Shown piece after piece: positions 44,703-53,619 of a stretch of 64,000 bases of DNA. This stretch comes from Microbacterium sp. LWH7-1.2. Lineage in GTDB: Bacteria; Actinomycetota; Actinomycetes; Actinomycetales; Microbacteriaceae. The stretch is from positions 1,116,001 to 1,180,000 of the forward strand of contig NZ_CP151637.1 of the NCBI RefSeq assembly GCF_038397755.1, given 5' to 3'. The position numbers were made by a program, and so were the translations under genes. The notes beneath the pieces are model-generated. The model was not told the origin of the DNA, ran no database searches, and saw only the letters and a program-made list of their open reading frames with translations. Position 1 is the stretch's first letter; each line of letters starts with the position of its first letter.

Positions 44703-46111
44703 GAGAACGATTCTCCCAGACGATCGCCGAGGAACCGGAGCCCCGCTGAGTTCGAGGACTTCACCAGCACGCGGTCGCCGTCGCGCAGCTCGCCCTGCAG
44801 GTAGTCGAACGCCTCGTCGGCGGTCGAGAAGAAGACGGCCTCGTTGTCCCACGAGCCCTGCGCGACCGCCTCGAGGTACATGCGGCGCGCCGGGTCGCCC
44901 ACGACGACGATGCGCTGGATGCCGAGTCTCACGGCCAGCAGCCCGACGCGGTCGTGCTCCTCTTCGGCGTACTCGCCGAGCTCGCTCATCGCGCCGAGCA
45001 CGGCGACGGTGCGCTCGTCTGGCGCGGTGATCTGCGCGAGGGTGCGCAAGGCAGCCGCCATCGAGTCGGGGCTCGCGTTGTAGGCGTCGTTGATGATGCG
45101 CACGCGGTCCGAGCCGAGCGGCTGCATGCGCCACCGCTCGGCGATCTCGACGGTCTCGAGGCGAGCGACGGCATCGGCGAGCGAGACGCCGAACGTCGTC
45201 GCCGCGGCGATCGCGGCCAGCGCGTTCATCACGTGGTGCTCGCCCAGGACCCTCAGGCGCACCGGCAGCGAGACGCCGTCGGCGGTGACGGTGAAGGAGG
45301 TCCCGGATGCTGTGACCACGACGTCGTCGGCGCGCACATCGGCGGCGGGGCCGCGGCCGAACCAGCGCACCGAGGCACCCTGCTCGGCGGCGATCGGGGC
45401 CATCGCCGCAACCCGGGCGTCGTCGGCGTTGAGCACCGCCACTCCCCCGGTGCTCAGCGCGCGGACGAGCTCGGACTTGGCGTGGAACGTCGCCTCGATG
45501 CCACCGAAGCCGCCCGCGTGGGCCATGCCGACCATGAGCACGACGCCGACGTCGGGGTCGACCAGCCCGGCGAGGCGCGCGATCTCGCCGGGCGCGCTCG
45601 CGCCGAACTCGCTGACGAGGTACTTGGTGGTGCCGGTGACGCGCAGCATCGTGAGCGGCGCTCCGACCTCGTTGTTGAACGACGCCTTCGGCGAAACGGT
45701 CTCGCCCTCCCCCTCGAGGATGCGGGCGAGCAGGTTCTTCGTCGTGGTCTTGCCGTTTGACCCGGTGATCCCGACGACGCGCAGGTCTCCGGCATCCTTC
45801 ACCGTCCTCACGACCTCGCGGGCGAGGTCCGCGATGGCGGCGACCACATCGGGCACCACGATCTGGGACACGGATGCCGTGACCCGCCGCTCGACGAGGG
45901 CCAGCGCGGCCCCCTTCTCGACGGCGGCGTCGACGAACAGATGCCCGTCGGTGGATTCGCCCGGCTTGGCGACGAAGATGCCGCCGGGCTCGATCAGGCG
46001 GGAGTCGGTGTCGACGGCCCCCGACACGACGGTGTCGAGGGTGTCACCGTTCTCGAGGTGCACCTCGCCCGAGACGGCACGGGCGATCTGGGCGATGTTG
46101 AGCGCGATCAT
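44699..46111 (-). CDS. murF: UDP-MurNAc-tripeptide-D-Ala-D-Ala ligase
   Basis: MurF adds D-Ala-D-Ala to the UDP-MurNAc-tripeptide. The 470 residues show the MurF-type N-terminal domain (DTDSRLIEPGGIFVA), the ATP loop GITGSNGKTTTKNLLA, FNNEVGAPLTML, HVMNALAAIA and INDAYNASPDSMAAAL. INDAYNASP distinguishes MurF from MurE, which is not present in the cluster. GGAG lies 8 nt before the ATG. A TAGTGT hexamer built on the ftsI stop lies just upstream. Confidence 0.95.
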   Translation of the reverse strand: MIALNIAQIARAVSGEVHLENGDTLDTVVSGAVDTDSRLIEPGGIFVAKPGESTDGHLFVDAAVEKGAALALVERRVTASVSQIVVPDVVAAIADLAREVVRTVKDAGDLRVVGITGSNGKTTTKNLLARILEGEGETVSPKASFNNEVGAPLTMLRVTGTTKYLVSEFGASAPGEIARLAGLVDPDVGVVLMVGMAHAGGFGGIEATFHAKSELVRALSTGGVAVLNADDARVAAMAPIAAEQGASVRWFGRGPAADVRADDVVVTASGTSFTVTADGVSLPVRLRVLGEHHVMNALAAIAAATTFGVSLADAVARLETVEIAERWRMQPLGSDRVRIINDAYNASPDSMAAALRTLAQITAPDERTVAVLGAMSELGEYAEEEHDRVGLLAVRLGIQRIVVVGDPARRMYLEAVAQGSWDNEAVFFSTADEAFDYLQGELRDGDRVLVKSSNSAGLRFLGDRLGESFS

Positions 46112-46134
46112 GTGGGGAACTCCGGAAGCTCGGG

Positions 46135-46140
46135 ACACTA
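46135..46140 (-). promoter_or_regulatory. -10-like hexamer formed by the ftsI stop codon, before murF
   Basis: TAGTGT on the minus strand. TAG (46140-46138) is the ftsI stop. The leader would be about 17 nt and contain the GGAG of murF. Confidence 0.35.
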
Positions 46141-47922
46141 CCCGAACTTGGGCAGCAGCTCCGGCGACGTCGTCGAGGGCATGACGCGGTAGGTCTTGAG
46201 AACCTGGGTCATGGCCTTCTGGAACGCGGTCGCGTTGGCCGCAGACGATGTTACCTTCGTCGGCTCGTCGAGGGTGACGACGACGACGTACTCGGGGTCG
46301 TCGGCAGGGGCGAAGCCGACCATCGTCGTGTAGTAGACGCCGGCCTTGTAGTTGCCCTGGCCGTCGCTCTTCTCACCCGTACCCGTCTTGCCGCCGAGGC
46401 GGTAGCCGGGGATGGCGACCGTCTTGGCGTAGGGCGCCTGGAGGAAGACGTTCTCGAGCATCTCGCGCATCTGTGCCGACGTACCCTCGCTGATGACACG
46501 CTCGGGCTCGGCGACGTCGGGTTCGACGACCGTGCCGTCGGCCTTCGTGCACGACTCGATGATCTGCAGCGGCATCTTCATGCCGCCGTTCACGATCGCC
46601 CCGTACGCGCGGGCGAGCTCGGGCATGGTCGTGGTGACGCCCTGACCGAACGAGGTGTTGAGCGTCGTCTGGGCTCCCCATTGATCCGCCGGGTAGATGA
46701 GCCCCTGACCTTCGCCCGGGTACCCCGATGCCGTGCCCTTGCCGATGCCGAACCGCGTGAAGTAGTCGTAGCGCGTCTGCTTGTCCACCTTCTGGCTGAA
46801 CTTCGAGATGCCCGCGTTCGAAGAGTCGATGAGCACGCCGGTGAGCGTGTAGGTGTACGCCGGGTGCTGGAAGGAGTCGCGCACGCGCGCGCCCCCGTCG
46901 AAGCCCTCGAGACCCGATGCGACGACGGTGGAGCTCGGTGTCTGTCCGCCGGCGTCGATGACGGTCGCCGCCGTGAGGCCCTTGAAGGTCGACCCGGGCT
47001 CGAACCAGTCGGTGAAGATGCTGCTCGTGCGGTCCTTCACCGGGGCGGCGGCGAAGTCGTTGGGGTCGACGGTCGGGTACTCCGCGGCCGCGCGCACCTT
47101 GCCGGTCTTCACCTCGTAGACGAGGATCGCGCCGCGCTGGGCGGCCATCGTCTGCGTCTGCTCGGCGATCAGCTGCTGCATGTACCACTGCAGATCGCGG
47201 TCGATCGTGAGCTGCAGTGTGCCGCCGTCGGTGGCGGGTGTCTCCCGCTCGGTGCCCGGGATGACGACCCCGTCCTTGCCCTTCTCGTACGTCCGCGTCC
47301 CGTTCGTCGCGGCGAGGCACGCGTTCTGGGACTGCTCGAGGCTCTCAAGGGGGGTGCCGTCGGCGCCGACGAAGCCGATGAGGTTGCCGGCGACCGCGCC
47401 GTCGGGATACGTGCGTGCGGGATGCGAGACGCACGCGATGTACGGCGTCTCGAGGTCGGCCAGAGCCCGGAACTGCTCTGTCGACACGCCCTTCTTCAGC
47501 ACCGCGTACTGCGAGTTCGGGTCCTCTGCGAGGGCAGCGCCGACGATCGCACGGACCTCTTCGGGCGTCTGGCCCGTGATCTCGGCCACGTCGTTCGAGA
47601 CGTCCGCCCACAGTCGGTCGTCGGATTCTCCCGCGAGCACCTGCTCGTCGATCTGGGTGATGAGCAGCGGCGACAGCTGACAGTCGTAGCGAAGGATGCT
47701 GCCAGCCAGGGTCTGGCCGTTGGTGTCGACGATCGCCCCGCGCGTGCCGTAGAGCGTCTGCTCGCCGGCGAAGGCGACATCGAGCGAGTCCTTGATGTGA
47801 TCGTCGGCGTTCACGACCTGGATGTCGACGAGGCGGACGATGAATCCGGCCAGCACCGCCAGGACGACAGCGAGGGCCACGACGGTTCGGCGGCGGGGGC
47901 TTCTCGTGCTTCGTGTCGTCAT
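46138..47922 (-). CDS. ftsI: peptidoglycan transpeptidase FtsI (class B PBP)
   Basis: FtsI crosslinks septal peptidoglycan together with FtsW. The 594 residues have one membrane helix near the N-terminus (TVVALAVVLAVLAGFIVRL), a dimerisation/pedestal domain starting YGTRGAIVDTNGQTLA, and a transpeptidase domain with the active-site motifs EPGSTFKGLT (Ser-x-x-Lys), SSNAGISKF (SxN) and GGKTGTGEKS (KTG). Length is normal. It is separated by 68 nt from the upstream FtsL-like gene. Confidence 0.96.
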   Translation of the reverse strand: MTTRSTRSPRRRTVVALAVVLAVLAGFIVRLVDIQVVNADDHIKDSLDVAFAGEQTLYGTRGAIVDTNGQTLAGSILRYDCQLSPLLITQIDEQVLAGESDDRLWADVSNDVAEITGQTPEEVRAIVGAALAEDPNSQYAVLKKGVSTEQFRALADLETPYIACVSHPARTYPDGAVAGNLIGFVGADGTPLESLEQSQNACLAATNGTRTYEKGKDGVVIPGTERETPATDGGTLQLTIDRDLQWYMQQLIAEQTQTMAAQRGAILVYEVKTGKVRAAAEYPTVDPNDFAAAPVKDRTSSIFTDWFEPGSTFKGLTAATVIDAGGQTPSSTVVASGLEGFDGGARVRDSFQHPAYTYTLTGVLIDSSNAGISKFSQKVDKQTRYDYFTRFGIGKGTASGYPGEGQGLIYPADQWGAQTTLNTSFGQGVTTTMPELARAYGAIVNGGMKMPLQIIESCTKADGTVVEPDVAEPERVISEGTSAQMREMLENVFLQAPYAKTVAIPGYRLGGKTGTGEKSDGQGNYKAGVYYTTMVGFAPADDPEYVVVVTLDEPTKVTSSAANATAFQKAMTQVLKTYRVMPSTTSPELLPKFG

Positions 47923-47990
47923 CTGCGTCTCGTGCTCTGCGCCTCGTGCAGTGGGGCGTCTCGATCGGTTCTCGGCTCGGCGTCGTCGCT

Positions 47991-48593
47991 TCAGTGTGTG
48001 CTCGGAGTGGGCAGTCCGTCCGTGAGCGGCGGCGGAGTGTTGCCGACTCCGCCGTCGGGTGTCTCGGCGACCTCGACCGGCAGCCCGTCGATGGTCGCAT
48101 CGGGCACGGTGACCAGAGGTGTGTCCGTGATGAGCGAGTTGGGAACGGATCCGCGGCCGATCGCGTCGACCGACGACGTGCCCATCGCGACCTCCGACGG
48201 TCCGAGGATCGCGCCGTCGCTCAGCCGGAGGTAGCTGGGCGCCTCGTTGATGACCATGCCGAGCGCCGCCGCGTTGGCGGCCAGGTACTGCGGCGAGCTG
48301 AGCCCGGCGACGTCGTCGTAGAGGATCTGCTTCTCGTACGTGAGGTCGCGCTGCTCCTTCGTCAGCGCCGCGATCTCATACGTGCCCTGCGTCGTCATGA
48401 TCGACAGCGACATCTGGGCGCCGGCGATCAGGAACGCCCCCAGCACGGCGACGATCCCGTAGAAGAGCTTCGGACGACGCCGGCGGGCCGGGGCATCGAC
48501 CACCCGCAGCCGGCGGCGCGGGGCATCCGTCCTCTCCGGGGCGACGGCCCGGCCGAAGCGCGCGCTCGTCGTGGCGTTCGCGATCGTGCTCAT
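47991..48593 (-). CDS. ftsL: FtsL-like division protein, position-based
   Basis: The 200-residue bitopic protein sits in the ftsL slot between rsmH and ftsI. It has a basic cytoplasmic part, one membrane helix ([20 protein letters not shown]), and a short coiled-coil-like stretch with [20 protein letters not shown], as expected of FtsL. Beyond this it has an extracytoplasmic Pro/Thr/Gly-rich tail of about 85 residues that FtsL usually lacks. FtsL sequences diverge strongly, so the name rests on topology and position. Its ATG overlaps the rsmH stop (ATGA). Confidence 0.8.
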   Translation of the reverse strand: MSTIANATTSARFGRAVAPERTDAPRRRLRVVDAPARRRRPKLFYGIVAVLGAFLIAGAQMSLSIMTTQGTYEIAALTKEQRDLTYEKQILYDDVAGLSSPQYLAANAAALGMVINEAPSYLRLSDGAILGPSEVAMGTSSVDAIGRGSVPNSLITDTPLVTVPDATIDGLPVEVAETPDGGVGNTPPPLTDGLPTPSTH

Positions 48594-49558
48594 GACGCAC
48601 CCCCAGCGTGCTCGGGCCTCACGCGCTCAGCGGCTCGGAGGCGCACCGGCGTGGCGCGCGGGTTGACCGCGCGCTCCTCGTCGGTGGCGAGCTCGGCACC
48701 CTTGACGAGCAGTCGGAACTTGGGGGCGTGCTCGGGCAGCTCGACCGGCAGCCCCTTCGGAGCGGTGGATGCCGAGGCGTCGGCGAAGGCGCGCTTCACC
48801 AGCCTGTCTTCGAGGGACTGGTACGAGAGCACCACGATGCGGCCTTTGACCGGGAGGATGCCGAGCGCAGAGGGCACCGCCCGCTCCAGCACCGACAGCT
48901 CGCGGTTGACCTCGATGCGCAGGGCCTGGAACACGCGCTTGGCCGGGTGGCCGGTGCGCTGGACGGCGGCAGGAGTCGCCGCCTGCAGGATCTCGACGAG
49001 GCGGCCGGACCGATCGATGGGCGCCTCGGCACGCGCGGCGATGATCGCACGGGCGTAGCGACCGGCGAGCTTCTCCTCGCCGTACCGCTCGAAGATGCGC
49101 CGCAGGTCGCCCTCGCCGTAGGTCGCGAGGATGTCGGCGGCCGTCGTGCCCGCCGACTGGTCCATGCGCATGTCGAGCGGCGCATCCTGCGCATACGCGA
49201 AGCCGCGGTCGGCGACGTCCAGCTGCAGCGATGAGACGCCGAGATCGAAGAGGATGCCGTCGGCCGCGGCGAAACCGCTCGAGATCACCGCGTCCGCGAT
49301 CCCGTCGTAGACGGTGTGCACCAGGTGCACGCGGTCGCCGAAGGGGGCGAGGCGCTCCCCCGCGATGCGGAGGGCGTCGGTGTCGCGGTCGAGGCCGATG
49401 AGCTGGAGCTTCGGGAAGCGCTGGAGGAAGGCCTCGGAGTGGCCGCCCATGCCGAGTGTGGCGTCGACGAACACGGCACCGTCGTGCTCGAGCGCCGGCG
49501 CCAGCAGCTCGACGCAGCGCTCGAGCATGACGGGGGTGTGGATGTCGCGGAGGTTCAT
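48590..49558 (-). CDS. rsmH: 16S rRNA (cytosine(1402)-N4)-methyltransferase
   Basis: RsmH (MraW) methylates C1402 of 16S rRNA using S-adenosylmethionine. The 322 residues begin with [15 protein letters not shown], then the SAM site [25 protein letters not shown], the [12 protein letters not shown] motif and [25 protein letters not shown] is also typical. The ATG at 49558 fits the family length; the frame upstream stays open for 33 codons without support. It is the second gene of the dcw transcript. Confidence 0.97.
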   Translation of the reverse strand: MNLRDIHTPVMLERCVELLAPALEHDGAVFVDATLGMGGHSEAFLQRFPKLQLIGLDRDTDALRIAGERLAPFGDRVHLVHTVYDGIADAVISSGFAAADGILFDLGVSSLQLDVADRGFAYAQDAPLDMRMDQSAGTTAADILATYGEGDLRRIFERYGEEKLAGRYARAIIAARAEAPIDRSGRLVEILQAATPAAVQRTGHPAKRVFQALRIEVNRELSVLERAVPSALGILPVKGRIVVLSYQSLEDRLVKRAFADASASTAPKGLPVELPEHAPKFRLLVKGAELATDEERAVNPRATPVRLRAAERVRPEHAGGAS

Positions 49559-49667
49559 GATCGTCGCCTGGCGGTCCTGGTCCGTCGGCCCTGATCCCCA
49601 TCCGCTCCGACCTGGCGCCGGGGAAGTGGCGTCAGGGCACGAGCAGCTGGGAGTCACGGCCGAGGGC

Positions 49668-50099
49668 TCAGAACAGGCCCGGAATCACCTCCTGCTCCAG
49701 CTCGGCGTAGCTCTCTTCGTTGGCCTCGGCGTAGGTGTTCCACGCCGTGGCGTCCCAGATCTCGGCATGAGCGCCTACGCCGGTGACGACGAGGTCGCGC
49801 TCCAAGCCGGCGTATGCGCGCAGCGGAGGGGGGATCGTGATGCGGTTCTGACTGTCGGGCTTCTCGGCGCTCGCGCCCGAGAGGAACATGCGCAGGAAGT
49901 CGCGCGCCTGCTTGTTCGCGAGCGGCGCCTCGCGGATGCGGTCGTGCACCCGCTCGAACTCCTTCTCGCTGAACACGTACAGGCAGCGATCCTGTCCGCG
50001 CGTCACGACGACACCCCCACCAAGGTCGTCGCGGAACTTCGCCGGAAGGATGACGCGCCCTTTGTCATCGAGCTTGGGTGTGTGCGTGCCCAAAAGCAT
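49668..50099 (-). CDS. mraZ: MraZ, transcriptional regulator of the dcw cluster
   Basis: MraZ is a small AbrB-like DNA-binding protein that binds repeats in front of its own operon and represses it. The 143 residues have the two family motifs: [19 protein letters not shown] near the start and [18 protein letters not shown] near residue 85. The length is typical when starting at the ATG at 50099 ([12 protein letters not shown]). It leads the dcw cluster, with three 10-bp spaced repeats upstream. Confidence 0.96.
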   Translation of the reverse strand: MLLGTHTPKLDDKGRVILPAKFRDDLGGGVVVTRGQDRCLYVFSEKEFERVHDRIREAPLANKQARDFLRMFLSGASAEKPDSQNRITIPPPLRAYAGLERDLVVTGVGAHAEIWDATAWNTYAEANEESYAELEQEVIPGLF

Positions 50100-50140
50100 C
50101 GGTACATCACACCCCCTTCGTCCGGACCCCGGGTTATGCG

Positions 50141-50165
50141 CCACTTTACTCCACTCTCCTCCACT
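50141..50165 (-). promoter_or_regulatory. probable MraZ operator: three direct repeats at 10-bp spacing
   Basis: CCACT occurs at 50141, 50151 and 50161 on the plus strand (AGTGG on the minus strand), exactly one helical turn apart. Known MraZ sites are also sets of short repeats at 10-bp intervals. A TAAAGT hexamer (50148-50143, minus strand) lies within the repeats and could be the dcw -10, about 44 nt before mraZ. Confidence 0.7.
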
Positions 50166-50237
50166 TCGCTACCGATTCGTGATCTGACGCTCCTCCGCTC
50201 ATCGCCCGGGCGGATGTACGGCCGGCGCGCGGGCAAC

Positions 50238-50267
50238 AAAAAAGCACCGACCCGAAGGTCGGTGCTT
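50238..50267 (-). terminator. rho-independent terminator after the DUF3040 gene
   Basis: On the minus strand an 11-bp stem (50267-50257 with 50252-50242), whose loop gives a UUCG-type tetraloop, runs into six T residues (50243-50238). It separates the DUF3040 gene from the mraZ promoter. Confidence 0.9.
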
Positions 50268-50295
50268 CTCGTGCCGGTTCAGGCGGCGGGGACGC

Positions 50296-50661
50296 TCAGC
50301 GCTCCTCCTGCCGCTTGTCCCAGCGATCGTTCATGCGGTCCATGAACGAAGCGCTGTTCTGGGGTTTGGCGGGTCGGTCGGCTTCGACTCTCACCTTTCC
50401 GGGGCCCCGCCCGGGAGTGACGGCGAGGAGGACCCCGCCCAGCATCACGACGAATCCGATGACGCCGACGACGATCAACTGCTGCGAGACCCCGACGATG
50501 AGACCGCCGAGCCCGAGCAGCACGAGGATCGTGCCGTACACGATGTTGCGATAGCTCAGAGTGCGTCCGTCGCGGGGCGCGCTGACGACATCCGCGTCGT
50601 TGCGCATGAGATGGCGTTCCATCTCGTCCAGCAGGCGCTGCTCCTGTTCGGAGAGTGGCAT
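50296..50661 (-). CDS. DUF3040 membrane protein
   Basis: The 121-residue protein begins MPLSEQEQRLLDEMERHL, the signature of actinobacterial DUF3040 proteins, then has two closely spaced membrane helices (VYGTILVLLGLGGLIVGVS and LIVVGVIGFVVMLGGVLLAV) and a basic tail. The function is unknown. GAGGGGGAAG precedes the ATG at 50661. It lies directly upstream of mraZ, as in many actinobacteria, but a strong terminator separates them. Confidence 0.92.
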   Translation of the reverse strand: MPLSEQEQRLLDEMERHLMRNDADVVSAPRDGRTLSYRNIVYGTILVLLGLGGLIVGVSQQLIVVGVIGFVVMLGGVLLAVTPGRGPGKVRVEADRPAKPQNSASFMDRMNDRWDKRQEER

Positions 50662-50712
50662 GCTTCCCCCTCTGTACTTCCGTGGCTCGATTGTACGCGT
50701 GCCGTTCCTCAC

Positions 50713-50718
50713 TAGGCT
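50713..50718 (+). promoter_or_regulatory. -10 element of leaderless polyprenyl synthase gene
   Basis: TAGGCT ends 6 nt before the GTG at 50725. Confidence 0.55.
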
Positions 50719-50724
50719 AGGCCC

Positions 50725-51819
50725 GTGTCCGCCTCCGCCTCGCCGATCGAAGCCATTTCCCAGCGAGTGGACATGTTCGTCTCGGCTCAGCGCCGGAGTG
50801 TGGCCGACGCCGGTCCCGAAGCGGCCCGATTCGTCGCGGCCGGAGCGGATGCCGTGACCGGCGGAAAACGCCTTCGCGGACGCTTCTGCATCTCCGGGTG
50901 GAGGGCTGTGGAGGAGTCTTCGGGCACTGTCGGCCCCGCACCCGCCCCCGTGATCGGTGCGGCCGCCGCCCTCGAGGTGTTCCACGCCGCGGCCCTCGTC
51001 CACGACGACCTCATCGACAACTCCGACACGCGCCGCGGCCGCCCGTCGGCGCATCGCGCCCTCGAGGCCGGGCACCGCGGCGCGGGCTGGCTCGGCGACG
51101 CGGACGCGTTCGGCCGCTCGGGCGCGATCCTGCTCGGCGACCTGCTCGTGGCGTGGAGTGATGACCTCCTCGAGGAGGGTCTTGCGCAGACCTCCCCCGA
51201 CCGCGCGGCAGCGGCCCGCCGTCAGTACGCGCTGATGCGTCGCGAGGTCACGCTCGGACAGTTCCTCGACATCGCCGAGGAGTCCGCGTTCGCCAGCGAG
51301 CCCGACGACCGGCACACCGAGCGGGCGCTGCGCGTGGCATCCTTCAAGTCCGCGCGTTACAGCGTGCAGCAGCCGCTCGCGATCGGCGCTGCGCTCGCGG
51401 GGGCGGATGCTGCGCAGGCGGCGGCGCTGGCCGCGTTCGGGCACCCGCTCGGCATGGCCTTCCAGCTGCGCGACGACGTGCTGGGAGTGTTCGGCGATGA
51501 GGCCGCGACCGGCAAGCCGTCCGGCGACGACCTGCGCGAGGGAAAGCGCACGGTGCTGATCGCGTATGCGCGGGAGGCGCTCGCGCCGACCGCACGGCGG
51601 ATCGTCGACGAGCTCGTCGGCGACCCCGGCCTCGACTCTTCCCAGATCGCGTCGCTGCAGCAGACGATCGTCGACACCGGCGCGCTCGACCGCGTCGAGA
51701 GGCTCATCGCCGATTACGCGCACGAGGCCGATCGCGCACTCTCGGGCGCACGGCTCGGCAATGCGGCCGTGGGCGAGCTGCGCGACCTCGCGCGGGCCGC
51801 GACGGTCCGCACGACCTGA
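50725..51819 (+). CDS. polyprenyl diphosphate synthase (trans-type, GGPP-like)
   Basis: The enzyme chains isopentenyl diphosphate onto allylic diphosphates. The 364 residues carry the first Asp-rich motif LVHDDLIDNSDTRRGRP near residue 95, the second, FQLRDDVLGVFGDE, near residue 255, GGKRLRGRF, and YSVQQPLAIG. The chain length is probably C20 (the residues before the first motif are AAAL, small side chains), but this is inference. The product may feed menaquinone or carotenoid synthesis. In mycobacteria an ids-type gene lies at the same place near pknL. Confidence 0.92.
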   Translation: MSASASPIEAISQRVDMFVSAQRRSVADAGPEAARFVAAGADAVTGGKRLRGRFCISGWRAVEESSGTVGPAPAPVIGAAAALEVFHAAALVHDDLIDNSDTRRGRPSAHRALEAGHRGAGWLGDADAFGRSGAILLGDLLVAWSDDLLEEGLAQTSPDRAAAARRQYALMRREVTLGQFLDIAEESAFASEPDDRHTERALRVASFKSARYSVQQPLAIGAALAGADAAQAAALAAFGHPLGMAFQLRDDVLGVFGDEAATGKPSGDDLREGKRTVLIAYAREALAPTARRIVDELVGDPGLDSSQIASLQQTIVDTGALDRVERLIADYAHEADRALSGARLGNAAVGELRDLARAATVRTT

Positions 51820-51838
51820 GTCCCCGGACGCCGAAGGG

Positions 51839-52189
51839 TCAGGCCAGGGTGCGGGCGACCCGGCGGACCTCGCTCTTACGACCGGCGAGGAGCGCCTCGA
51901 TCGGTGCGATCCCGATCGTGTCCTCGGGGCTCAGCAGCCAGTCGATCGCCTCGTCGTCCGAGAAGCCGGCGTCGTGCAGGACGAACACGGTGCCCCGCAG
52001 CGACGACAGCGGGTGCCCGTCCACGACGAAGACCGACGGCACCTTGAATACGCCGTCGCGCTTGGAGCCGACGAGGTAGTACTCGTCGAGCAGTCGGCGT
52101 ACCCGGCCGAGGGGTTCGCCGAGCACCTCCACGAGGTCGGGCAGGGTGAGCCAGTCGGTCTCGAAGCGCGGAGCGGCGTCAGAGGTCAC
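51839..52189 (-). CDS. Rv2175c-like DNA-binding protein
   Basis: The 116-residue protein has the winged helix-turn-helix layout of Rv2175c, a mycobacterial DNA-binding protein phosphorylated by the PknL kinase: TDWLTLPDLVEVLGEPLGRV, then LLDEYYLVGSKRDGVFKVPSVF and, in the C-terminal half, FSDDEAIDWLLSPEDTIG. The kinase gene nearby suggests a shared pathway. I prefer the GTG at 52189; frames from ATGs at 52213 or 52228 are possible. It is convergent to the polyprenyl synthase gene. Confidence 0.85.
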   Translation of the reverse strand: MTSDAAPRFETDWLTLPDLVEVLGEPLGRVRRLLDEYYLVGSKRDGVFKVPSVFVVDGHPLSSLRGTVFVLHDAGFSDDEAIDWLLSPEDTIGIAPIEALLAGRKSEVRRVARTLA

Positions 52190-52332
52190 GGAAGCAACTA
52201 TCTCAGATCGCATCGGGCACTCGTCCACCGCACTCTGGCCTCATGAGTAACAGAAACCTCTTTGATTAACACCAGTTGACACCAATAAACATCCGTGACA
52301 CGGTTCTCGAAGTCGACTGAGGGGGGAAACTC

Positions 52333-53550
52333 GTGCGACAGGTCCGGAGTACAAAGAATCGTGTCGACCGCAGCGGCACGCCGTCTCGAGCGATCTTCGC
52401 CGGCGTCCCCGTGGCCGTCGCAGGTTCGATCGCGCTGACGCTGTCGGCGGCGCCCGCACATGCAGCGACGACGGATGCTGCGCCCGTGAGCGTGCCGCGC
52501 ATGCTCGGCGCCGCCGCCGTGAACGTCCCCCGCGTCACCGCGCTTCCCACGGTCCGGGTGGCGGCCGAGACCGCGCCCGCGACGTATACCGTGCAGCGCG
52601 GCGACACCGTGAGCCGGATCGCGGCGCGGTTCGGCCTGCGCACGAACGACGTGCTCGCCCTCAACGGGCTCGGCTGGTCGTCGACGATCTACCCGGGTCA
52701 GGTGCTCAAGCTCAGCGCGGCCGCCGCACCCGCGCCCGCCGCACCCGCGCCGGCCCCGTCTGCCGGCACGTACACCGTCCAGCGCGGCGACACCGTCAGC
52801 GCGATCGCCAAGCGCCACGGCACCACGACGAACGCGGTGCTCTCGGCCAACGGGCTCGGCTGGTCTTCGATCATCTACCCCGGCCAGACCATCAGGATTC
52901 CCGGCGCGGCCGCGCCCGCAGCATCCGTTGCCGCGCCGGCGCCGGCGCCCGCTCCTGCTCCCGCGCCCGACACGACGTCGGGCGGGTCGCACACGATCAC
53001 CGCAGGCGAGACGATCAGCTCGATCGCGAGCCGGTACGGCGTCACGACGAACGCCGTGCTCTCGGCCAACGGGCTCGGCTGGTCGTCGATCATCTACCCC
53101 GGACAGACCATCAAGATCCCGGTCTCGGCCCCCTCGATCCCAGGCCTCACGTCGGAGCAGGTCTCCAACGCGCAGCTGATCGTGCGCATCGGGCGGGAAC
53201 TCGGCGTCTCCGACAGAGGTATCGCCATCGCACTCGGCACCGCGATGCAGGAATCGTCGCTGCGCAACGTGACGTGGGGCGACCGCGACTCGCTCGGCCT
53301 GTTCCAGCAGCGTCCGAGCTACGGCTGGGGCACTGCCGCGGAGGTGCAGGATGCTGCACGTGCGACGCGCGTCTTCTTCGGCGGCGCCGGCGACCCCAAC
53401 GGCTCGCGCACGCGCGGGCTGCGCGACATCCCCGGCTGGGAGAACCTGACCTTCACGCAGGCCGCCCAGGCGGTGCAGATCTCGGCCTATCCGGACGCGT
53501 ACGCCCAGTGGGAGGCCTCCGCCTACTCCTGGCTCGCCGCGCTCGGCTGA
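52333..53550 (+). CDS. secreted LysM protein with a lysozyme-like C-terminal domain
   Basis: The 405-residue protein has a signal peptide (residues about 19-42, ending SAAPAHA) and three LysM peptidoglycan-binding modules, each of the YTVQRGDTVSxIA type, at about residues 80-127, 148-195 and 217-265, joined by Pro/Ala linkers. The C-terminal domain (from about residue 275) resembles a transglycosylase or lysozyme fold with ALGTAMQESSLRN, where Glu is the candidate acid, and SLGLFQQRPSYGWG. It probably cuts or binds wall glycan. GGGGGG lies upstream of the GTG. The second and third LysM units are nearly identical in DNA. Confidence 0.9.
   Translation: MRQVRSTKNRVDRSGTPSRAIFAGVPVAVAGSIALTLSAAPAHAATTDAAPVSVPRMLGAAAVNVPRVTALPTVRVAAETAPATYTVQRGDTVSRIAARFGLRTNDVLALNGLGWSSTIYPGQVLKLSAAAAPAPAAPAPAPSAGTYTVQRGDTVSAIAKRHGTTTNAVLSANGLGWSSIIYPGQTIRIPGAAAPAASVAAPAPAPAPAPAPDTTSGGSHTITAGETISSIASRYGVTTNAVLSANGLGWSSIIYPGQTIKIPVSAPSIPGLTSEQVSNAQLIVRIGRELGVSDRGIAIALGTAMQESSLRNVTWGDRDSLGLFQQRPSYGWGTAAEVQDAARATRVFFGGAGDPNGSRTRGLRDIPGWENLTFTQAAQAVQISAYPDAYAQWEASAYSWLAALG
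52825..53118 (+). repeat. near-identical tandem LysM coding repeat, 219-bp period
   Basis: About 75 bp at 52825-52899 recur at 53044-53118 with about four mismatches, including the segment encoding SANGLGWSSIIYPGQT. The rest of the period is a diverged linker. The first LysM unit shares less. Confidence 0.8.
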
Positions 53551-53607
53551 CGTCACATTGCGATCTCGGCGGGTGAGCCGCTCCGCCGGCTCGCAGGCAC
53601 GGATCCG

Positions 53608-53613
53608 TAGACT
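53608..53613 (+). promoter_or_regulatory. -10 element of leaderless PASTA kinase gene
   Basis: TAGACT ends 6 nt before the GTG at 53620. Confidence 0.55.
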
Positions 53614-53619
53614 CTGAGG

